DNA from: Algiphilus sp.
GTDB lineage: Bacteria > Pseudomonadota > Gammaproteobacteria > Nevskiales > Nevskiaceae
NCBI RefSeq assembly: GCF_023145115.1
Contig: NZ_JAGLEJ010000047.1
Coordinates: 1 to 31,801, forward strand
Length of the DNA: 31,801 nt
Direction: 5' to 3'
A program made the position numbers and the translations under genes. This document shows, in pieces, positions 7,137-14,100 of the stretch. The notes beneath the pieces are model-generated. The model worked only from the letters and a program-made list of their open reading frames with translations. It was not told the origin of the DNA and did no database searches. Position 1 is the stretch's first letter. The number at the start of each line of letters is the position of its first letter.

Positions 7137-8210
7137 TCAGCTCCCGTCGGCGACCCGGGCCTCGTCGAAGGTCGCCATGCCGTCATGCAACGTACAGGCC
7201 ATGCGCAGCAGCGGCACGGCGACAGCGGCACCGCTGCCCTCGCCCAGCCGCATGCCGAGGTCGAGCAGCGGCTCGGCATCCAGTGCCCGCAGCACCGCCG
7301 CGTGGCCGGGCTCGGCGGAAGCGTGGCCGAAGAAGCACCATGCGTCGAGATCCGCGCACAGGCGCCGCGCCGCCAGCGCCGCGGTGGTCGCGATGAATCC
7401 GTCGACGAGTACCGGCAGTCCGTGCTGCGCGGCGGCGACATAGGCGCCGCAGAGCGCGGCGATCTCGAATCCGCCCACGCAGCGCAGCGCCGCCAGCGCG
7501 TCGTCGGCGGCCGCCGCGTGCCGGCGCAACGCATCGCGCACCACCGAAGCCTTGTGCTGCACGCCGGCATCGTCGAGACCCGTTCCTGGACCGCACAGGG
7601 CCTCGGCGGATGCGTCGGTGAGCAGGCAGGCCAGCGCGGTCGCGGCGGTGGTGTTGCCGATGCCCATCTCGCCGCCGACGAAGAGGTCCGCGCCGTCGGC
7701 CAGCGCTCGCATGACGGCCTCGCGGCCGGCATGCAGCGCCTCGCCGAGCTGTACCGCCGTCATCGCCTCGCCGCGGCGGAAGTTGGCCGTGCCGGGTCCG
7801 AGAGGCTGCCGGTGCAGGCGCACGCCCGGTGCGGGATCGGGCAGTGCGGCGACCTCGGCAGTACCCAGATCGACCACTTCGAGCCGTGCGCCGAGGCTGC
7901 GCGCGGCGACGCTGATGGCGGCGCCGCCGCGCAGGAAGTTGGCGATCATGGCGCCGGTCACCGACTGCGGAAAGGCCGACACACCCTCCGCGACCACGCC
8001 GTGGTCGGCCGCGAACACCGTGATCGCGATGCGGTCGAGCGTCGGGCGCGCGCGTCCCTGCATGCCGGCGAGACGCACCGCCAGCGTCTCCAGCCGACCG
8101 AGCGCGCCGGGCGGCTTGGTGAGCCGGTCCTGGCGCGCGGCGGCCTCGGCTGCGGCGCGGGCGTCGGGTGTGCGCGCGGCGTCGCGGATCCACGACGGGG
8201 ATGCGGTCAT
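7137..8210 (-). CDS. cobT: Nicotinate-nucleotide--dimethylbenzimidazole phosphoribosyltransferase
   Basis: CobT transfers phosphoribose from nicotinate mononucleotide to 5,6-dimethylbenzimidazole, giving alpha-ribazole phosphate for CobS. The 357-aa length matches the family (Salmonella CobT is about 356 aa). Visible motifs include FAADHGVVAEGVSAFPQ, the VGGEMGIGNTTAATAL loop and, near the C-terminus, RLGEGSGAA. Glu324 in the last motif corresponds by position to the catalytic Glu317 of Salmonella CobT. The start is the ATG at 8210, which overlaps the cobU stop codon in an ATGA. A longer frame upstream runs through cobU and is not used. BluB in the same operon supplies the dimethylbenzimidazole substrate. 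Confidence 0.95.
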   Translation of the reverse strand: MTASPSWIRDAARTPDARAAAEAAARQDRLTKPPGALGRLETLAVRLAGMQGRARPTLDRIAITVFAADHGVVAEGVSAFPQSVTGAMIANFLRGGAAISVAARSLGARLEVVDLGTAEVAALPDPAPGVRLHRQPLGPGTANFRRGEAMTAVQLGEALHAGREAVMRALADGADLFVGGEMGIGNTTAATALACLLTDASAEALCGPGTGLDDAGVQHKASVVRDALRRHAAAADDALAALRCVGGFEIAALCGAYVAAAQHGLPVLVDGFIATTAALAARRLCADLDAWCFFGHASAEPGHAAVLRALDAEPLLDLGMRLGEGSGAAVAVPLLRMACTLHDGMATFDEARVADGS

Positions 8211-8782
8211 GGCGTCGCCTCGATCGCATCGCCCTTCAGCACCAGCGGCAGGCCCGCGGCGGTCAGCACGACGCGTTCGCACAGCGCCGCGAGCGCCTGG
8301 TGCAGGCGCCCCGCCTCGTCCCCGAAGCGGCGGCTGAGCGCATCCATCGGCATGATGCCCAGCCCGGTCTCGTTGCTCACCATGATCAGCGGTCCGGCGC
8401 TGTCGCGCACTGCCTCGATCAGCGCGGCGCGTTCGGCCGCGAGCAGCGCATCGGCATCATCGCTGCAGAGCACCCGGGTCAGCCACAGGGTCAGGCAGTC
8501 CACCAGCACCAGCCGGCCGGGCGCGCCCGCGTCGGCGATCGCGGCACCGAGCGCGGTCCCGGTCTCGACGGTCTCCCAGTGCGCCGGGCGCTGCGCGCGG
8601 TGGTACGCGATGCGCGCGGCCATCTCGGCGTCACCCGCCTGCGCGGTGGCGATGTAGGTGACCGGCAACGCCGACGCGGATGCCAGCCGCTCGGCCAGCC
8701 GGCTCTTGCCCGAGCGCACGCCGCCGAGGATGAGCTGGCGTTGCGGGATGGCGCCATTGGTGGGCGGGAACGCGTTGCTCAC
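8207..8782 (-). CDS. cobU: Bifunctional adenosylcobinamide kinase / adenosylcobinamide-phosphate guanylyltransferase
   Basis: CobU phosphorylates adenosylcobinamide and then transfers GMP to form adenosylcobinamide-GDP. The 191-aa product has the P-loop GGVRSGKS at about residues 20-27. The conserved His61 in RIAYHRAQRP matches the guanylylated histidine (His46) of Salmonella CobU, and VDCLTLWL follows in the middle. The start is a GTG at 8782 just upstream of the P-loop; an earlier start would enter the palindromic repeat. The stop overlaps the cobT ATG by 4 nt. The 124-nt gap to cobQ holds a composite hairpin repeat, so it is the only large break inside the operon between cobQ and cobS. Confidence 0.94.
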   Translation of the reverse strand: MSNAFPPTNGAIPQRQLILGGVRSGKSRLAERLASASALPVTYIATAQAGDAEMAARIAYHRAQRPAHWETVETGTALGAAIADAGAPGRLVLVDCLTLWLTRVLCSDDADALLAAERAALIEAVRDSAGPLIMVSNETGLGIMPMDALSRRFGDEAGRLHQALAALCERVVLTAAGLPLVLKGDAIEATP

Positions 8783-8791
8783 GGCAGGTTC

Positions 8792-8900
8792 TTGGCCACA
8801 GATTTCACAGATTCAGGGGATTGTCTACTGGTGGCGCTGACAAGGTCAGCGCACACCAGAGCCCGAAGAATCGGTGGAAATCTGTGCAATCTGTGGCTAA
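8792..8900. repeat. Composite palindromic repeat (REP/MITE-like) between cobQ and cobU
   Basis: A 22-nt outer arm (8792-8813, TTGGCCACAGATTTCACAG...) is repeated in inverted form at 8879-8900 (...CAATCTGTGGCTAA) with two mismatches. Nested inside is a second hairpin: 8828-8841 pairs with 8845-8859, with one bulged A and a 3-nt loop. The element is less GC-rich than its surroundings and holds no gene. Arms of the CCACAGATT..CACAGATT kind recur in intergenic repeats of many proteobacterial genomes as I recall them. In cobQ-to-cobU mRNA it would fold into a long cruciform-like stem. Confidence 0.75.
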
Positions 8901-8906
8901 CCGCTT

Positions 8907-10388
8907 TCATGCCGCTTCACCGGGAACACCGCACAGCGCCAGCACGCGCGTCATGTCGAGGTGCTGGTCGACGCAGTCGGCGAGGCGTTCATAGGTGGCC
9001 TCGCGCGCGGCGCCGATGTCCACCGCCGCGGCATCGGCGAGGCCCGCCCAGCGCAGCAGGGCATTGCACGCTTCGGCTTCGTCGAAGACGCCGTGCAGAT
9101 AGGTGCCCATAACCCGCCCGTCCTCGCTGATGGCGCCGTCGACGGTGGCCGCATCGTCGCAGGGATCGAGCCGCGCCAGCGGCTGATCCAGCGCCGCACC
9201 CGTGGTACGGCCGGCGTGGATCTCGTAGCCGCGCACCGGCGCCTCGTCCAGCGTCAGACGACCGGTGCGATTGCGCAGCACCTTGTCACCGGTCAGCACG
9301 GTCTCGCAGTCGAGCCAGCCGAGTCCGTCGCTGCTGCCGGGCGCGCTCTCGATGCCGTCGGGGTCGTGCACGGCGCGCCCCAGCATCTGGAAGCCGCCGC
9401 AGATGCCGATCACCTTCCCGCCGTAGCGCAGATGGCGCGCCAGCGCGGTGTCCCAACCGCCGGCGCGCAGCCAGGCCAGATCGTCGCGCACGGCCTTGCT
9501 GCCCGGCAGCACGATCAGGTCGCAGGCCGGCGGTGCTTCGCCGGGGCCGACGAACTGCAGCGCCACGCCGGGATGCCGGCGCAGCGCGTCGAAGTCAGTG
9601 TGGTTGCTGATGCGCGGCAGCGCCGGCACCGCCACGCGCAGTTGCCCGGCGCTCGCGTCCCCGGCCGCGTCGCGCGGCAGCGCGTCCTCGGCGTCGACCT
9701 GCAGTCCCTGCAGATACGGCAGCACGCCCAGCACCGGCTTGCCGGTGCGCGCGGTCAGCCAGTCGAGCCCCGGCTCGAGCAGCGCGATGTCGCCGCGGAA
9801 GCGATTGATGACGAAGCCCGCGACGCGCACGCGCTCCGATTCGGAGAGCAGCTCGAGCGTGCCGACCAGGTGTGCGAAGACACCGCCGCGGTCGATGTCG
9901 GCGATCAGGATCACCGGGCAGTCGACCGCCTCGGCAAAACCCATGTTGGCGATGTCGCGATCGCGCAGATTGATCTCGGCCGGCGAGCCGGCGCCCTCCA
10001 CCACGACCACGTCGAAGGCATCGGCGAGGCGCGCATGACTCGCCAGTACCGCGTCCATCGCGGTGCGCTTGTAGTCGTGATAGGCCACCGCGTCGAGCTG
10101 GGCGACGGCGCGACCGTGCACGACGACCTGCGCGCCACGGTCGGTGGTGGGCTTGAGCAGCACCGGATTCATGTCGACCGTCGCCGGCACGCGACAGGCC
10201 TCGGCCTGCACCGCCTGGGCGCGCCCGATCTCGCCACCGTCGGCGGCCACCGCGCTGTTGAGTGCCATGTTCTGCGGCTTGAATGGCGCCACCCGCAGGC
10301 CGCGTCGCGCCAGCGCCCGGCCGAGGGCGGTCACCAGCCAGCTCTTGCCGGCATCGGAGGTCGTGCCCTGCACCATCAGCGTGGCCAT
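8907..10388 (-). CDS. cobQ: Cobyric acid synthase
   Basis: CobQ amidates the b, d, e and g carboxylates of adenosylcobyrinic acid a,c-diamide using glutamine and ATP, giving adenosylcobyric acid. The 493-aa length is typical. The N-terminal dethiobiotin-synthetase-like ATPase starts VQGTTSDAGKSWL and continues with FKPQNMALNS. The C-terminal class I glutamine amidotransferase domain has the nucleophile Cys330 in GICGGFQMLG and His432 in GTYLHGVFD. The gene begins four bases after the DUF2149 stop codon, with GAGGA upstream of the ATG, so it is in the same operon. Identification is firm. Confidence 0.96.
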   Translation of the reverse strand: MATLMVQGTTSDAGKSWLVTALGRALARRGLRVAPFKPQNMALNSAVAADGGEIGRAQAVQAEACRVPATVDMNPVLLKPTTDRGAQVVVHGRAVAQLDAVAYHDYKRTAMDAVLASHARLADAFDVVVVEGAGSPAEINLRDRDIANMGFAEAVDCPVILIADIDRGGVFAHLVGTLELLSESERVRVAGFVINRFRGDIALLEPGLDWLTARTGKPVLGVLPYLQGLQVDAEDALPRDAAGDASAGQLRVAVPALPRISNHTDFDALRRHPGVALQFVGPGEAPPACDLIVLPGSKAVRDDLAWLRAGGWDTALARHLRYGGKVIGICGGFQMLGRAVHDPDGIESAPGSSDGLGWLDCETVLTGDKVLRNRTGRLTLDEAPVRGYEIHAGRTTGAALDQPLARLDPCDDAATVDGAISEDGRVMGTYLHGVFDEAEACNALLRWAGLADAAAVDIGAAREATYERLADCVDQHLDMTRVLALCGVPGEAA

Positions 10389-10392
10389 CCGC

Positions 10393-10692
10393 TCAGTCCT
10401 CGCCGCCGATCAGCACCATGCGCCCGGTCTCGCGGTCGCGGTACACCTGACCGACGGCCTCGTAGCCGCTACCGGCCTGACCGGTGCCGGCAGGCACTTC
10501 GGGCAGCTCGCGCCCGGCCTCGACATCGGCGCCGCCGGTGCGCATCGGCTCCACGCCGTCGCCGGCCGAAGCCAGCGCGATCATCAGACCGACTGCGAAC
10601 ACCAGCATGATATCGGCGAGATTGGCCAGCGGGCCCATCGGATCATCGTCGCCGACCTCGAAGCGGCTGCTGCGATAGCGCGGCACGCTCAT
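10393..10692 (-). CDS. DUF2149-family membrane protein, ExbD-like partner of the adjacent channel protein
   Basis: The 99-aa product has one hydrophobic segment (about residues 22-43). It is preceded by a short charged N-terminus (RYRSSRFEVGDDDP) and followed by a soluble tail of about 55 residues, presumably periplasmic. The segment carries a single buried acid, Asp27, in NLADIMLVFAVGL. This mirrors the essential membrane Asp of ExbD, TolR and MotB. The sequence matches my knowledge of DUF2149, a small family found next to CobN-like and MotA/TolQ/ExbB-like genes. Its start overlaps the channel gene's stop in an ATGA, so the two are probably made in a fixed ratio. Inference: it is the proton-carrying stator subunit of a motor acting on the CobN-like protein. 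Function is not established. Confidence 0.8.
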   Translation of the reverse strand: MSVPRYRSSRFEVGDDDPMGPLANLADIMLVFAVGLMIALASAGDGVEPMRTGGADVEAGRELPEVPAGTGQAGSGYEAVGQVYRDRETGRMVLIGGED

Positions 10693-11135
10693 GCGGCAGC
10701 CTCCTCCAGTCGCTCCATCGCGGCGTCGTACCAGCGCCTGCGCATGCGGCCGATGACGAAGCCGAGAATGCCGGCGAACAGCCCCAGCACCGTGGTATTG
10801 AAGGCTACCGTCACGGCCTCGGCCAGCACGTCGAGCTCGCTGCGGCTCAGCGCCGCCAGCCCGGGGCCGAGCGGAATCAGCGTCCCCATCAGCCCGAGCA
10901 TCGGTCCGATCCGCGCCAGCAGGTCGGCGCGATCGATGCGACGGCGTGCGCGGCCCGCGAGGCCGCCGGCGCCCAGATGCGCTTCAGCCCGGCGCACGCC
11001 GCCGATGCCCTCGCCGACCAGCAGGCCGAGCTCCCAGATGGCCAGCGCCACCAGTGCCAGCAGCCCGGCGATGACCGGCTCCAGCAGCCAGCCGACCACC
11101 GCGTCCATGATCTCCAGCGATGCAGACGTGAACAT
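10689..11135 (-). CDS. MotA/TolQ/ExbB-family proton channel protein
   Basis: The 148-aa inner-membrane protein has three hydrophobic segments at about residues 12-41, 76-96 and 106-129. Between the first two lies a basic cytoplasmic stretch (GRARRRIDRADLLARIGP). The second segment, GPMLGLMGTLIPLGPGLAALS, is the conserved ExbB/TolQ/MotA core. The third, VAFNTTVLGLFAGILGFVIG, ends in RMRRR, which fits a cytoplasmic end. It is shorter than ExbB (about 240 aa) and matches the small subgroup found beside DUF2149 genes. AAGGAG eight bases before the ATG supports the start. It lies 33 nt after the CobN-like gene and overlaps DUF2149 by 4 nt. Role inferred: proton flow with DUF2149 drives a conformational change in, or energy transfer to, the periplasmic CobN-like protein. 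Confidence 0.85.
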   Translation of the reverse strand: MFTSASLEIMDAVVGWLLEPVIAGLLALVALAIWELGLLVGEGIGGVRRAEAHLGAGGLAGRARRRIDRADLLARIGPMLGLMGTLIPLGPGLAALSRSELDVLAEAVTVAFNTTVLGLFAGILGFVIGRMRRRWYDAAMERLEEAAA

Positions 11136-11168
11136 CCCATCCTCTCCTTGCGCGTTGCGCGGCGCCGA

Positions 11169-14100
11169 TCAGCGGCGCCGCCCGAATCCGATACCACCGA
11201 CCAGCAGCAGGAGCGCCAGTCCGGCAACGATCCAAGGCAGCATCGCCACGCCGCCCTCGCTGGCGGCGTCGTGCTCGTGCTGCTTCTGCTGTCGGTCGGC
11301 CTGCTGCTGTGCCTTCTGCGCGGCCTCCTGCGTCATGCGCACTTCCTTGACGGTAGCCGGATCGCTGGGCGTCTGGCGCTCCGGCATGCGCGCCGCAGCG
11401 CGCACCGCGTTGAAGGCCTCGCGCAGCCCGGCATCGTCCAGCCGCTGCGCCACCCAGTCCATGGTGGGGTGATCCGGGCTGGCGTGCGCGCTGCCGGGCA
11501 GGCCGTGCGCCACGACCGCTCTGGCGAAATCGGTGGCCTGGGCGTCGATGACGGCATCGTCGGCTTCCCAGAACCCGCGATGCGCCGCCACCAGCGTGAT
11601 GGCCTGCATGTGCGTCTTGACGTGGACGTTGTGCGCCTGCTGCAGGAAGTCGTCCAGGCCGATGCCGTGCTTGTCGCGGAAGTAGACGTCGTGCACCGCA
11701 TCCCATACCCAGGACTGGACCACCTCGGGACTGGTCACCTGCCAGCCCCAGAGATTGTCGAGGAAGTCCGCGCCCATGGTGCGCGCGCCGGCGTAGCCGT
11801 GATCCATCAGCGGCTTGAGCCACTGCGGATTGAGATTGCGGCTGCGCAGCTCGCCCAGCAGCGCGCGCTCCAGCGACTCGACACGCGGATTGTCCGGATC
11901 AGCGTGCTGCAGGACCCGGTTGTCCGGCGCCGCGCCGGTGAGATGCTCGACGGCCATCGAAAGCCCGCCCTGGAAGTCGAAGCCGTCGTCATTGTCGAGC
12001 AAGCCGTAGACATGGCTGGCCCGGCCCAGATAGGTGCGGCCGACGCCCTTGAGGCGCTGCTCGAAGGCGTCGTGCGCGGCGCGGCCGCCGTCGCCGCTGC
12101 CGTAGGCATGTCCCATGCGGCGCAGGTAGGCCCCGGCCACCTCGCCACGATCCGCCCAGGCGCCGGAGCGGTCGGCGAGCCGATTGACCCCGGCCCCGTA
12201 GGCGCCCGGCGCGGTGCCGAACACGCGCAGCGCGGCGTCGCGGCCGGCGTCCCCGGGCGCGGCGCCGCCGTCGATGAGCGCCTTGGTATCGGCCACCCAG
12301 CGCGCCGCGACGTCGTTGCGCGCCAGCGGCTCGTCGCCGGGGTCGCGCATGCCGTCGGGCAGCGCTTCCAGCGCCGCGTCGAGGGCGCCATCGAGCTGCG
12401 GATGCCTGGCGCGGATGGTCTCTGACGCACCCTGCAGCGCCAGCCGCGAGGCCTGGTCGAGCCAGACCAGCTGATCCTCGTAGAGATCGCGGAACAGCCC
12501 GGAGGTCGTGAACAGCGCGTCGCGGCGGCGCCGGCGCTTGTCGTCCAGCGGCATGCGCTCCAGCGACTGCACGATGCCGCGCGCGTTCCAGACCGGCCTG
12601 ATGCCGAGCATGTCCAGGCCGAAGGCCACCATGACGCCCTCGTCGCGCACGGTGTCGGAGGCCCACAGCACGATGGCCTCGCTGCCCTGTGCGCGCTCGT
12701 CGCCGCGCGCGCGGGCCTCGGCGGCCAGCTCGGCACCGATGGACCAGGCCACGCGCGTGGGGACGAGATCGCCTGACAGCGCGTGGAAGTTGGTGCCCGT
12801 GGGCAGCACCGATGGGGTGCGCACCGGGTCGTTGCCCTCGCCGGGCGGCACGAAGCCGCCGTCCAGCGCGGACAGGAAGTGCCGCATCTCCCGGTCGGGC
12901 GACTGATTCAGCCGTTCGCGCCATTCGGGCTCGGGATCGCCGTCGCCGGCCATCGACGCGAGCATGGTGTCGACACCCTCGGCATCCCAGTCGCGGCCGA
13001 AGACATGCAGACCCAGCGGCATGAAGCGCTCCTGCATCTCGGTCAGATAGTGGCCGACCTCGTGGACCAGCAACTCGTCGTCGATATCGGTGAGCGATAT
13101 GGGTTCGGCTTCCTCGTCGTGCTCGTCGCGCTCGTCGCGCTCGTCGCGCTCGTCGTGCTCGTCGTGCTCGTCGTGCTCGTCGTGCTCGTCGTGCTCGTCG
13201 TGCTCGTCGTGCTCGTCGTGCTCGTCGTGCTCGCGATGATCGCCTTCCCCGTCATGATCGGCGCTCCCATCACGCGCTTCGCGCTCTCCATCGTGGTCGT
13301 CGTGATCACTGTGGTCGTCGCGTTCGTCCGGGTGCTCGGCCTCGCGCTCTTGCGCGTCCTCACCGTGATGGTGATGCCCGCCCGCCAGCTCGGCCTCGAT
13401 CTCGGCAGTCAGGTTCAGCTCCTCGACGCGCTTGCGCATGCGCTCGACGGCGCGCTTGCGGGTGGGCGCATCGGGATCGGCGGCGGCCTCGTAGGTCTCG
13501 ACCAGCTGGCGCAGCTCCAGCAGCTCGTCGTAGAGATCGGTGGTGGCCAGCGGCGGCGTCAGGTGACTGATCATGACGCCCATGGCGCGCCGCTTGGCCT
13601 GGATGCCCTCGCCGACGCCGTCGACGATGTACGGGTAGATCAGCGGCAGATCGCCGCCGAGGATGTCCGGATAGTCGTCCTCGGCGAGGCCGGCGCGCCG
13701 CCGCGGCAGGAACTCGCGCGTGGAGTGACGGCCGACATAGACCAGCGCGTCGGCTTCGAAGTCCTGCTTCAGCCAGTGGTAGAAGGCGACGTAGTGATGC
13801 GTCGGCGGGAAGGTGGTGTTGGCGTGCAGCAGCGCCTCGTGCACTTCCCAGCCACGCGGTGGCTGCGGTCCCACGAAGATGTTGCCGAAGCGCAGGCCGG
13901 GGAACAGCAGTGCGCCGTCGTGCACCATCGCGCGTCCGGGTGCCTCGCCCCAGCCGGACAGGCCCGGTATGCCGCTGCGGATGAGCGCGTCGCGCAGCGA
14001 CTGCAGTTCCTCGGCGTTGCCGCGGCCGTCGAGACGACCCTCCCAGCCGGCTTCGAACTGCGCCAGCAGATCCAGCGCGCGCGCCTTGGCGCGATGGTCG

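Noticed and set aside
13119..13226. Regular 9-bp repeat as a possible CRISPR or intergenic satellite
   Set aside because: There are no spacers, the unit keeps a coding frame, and it lies inside the CobN-like gene.
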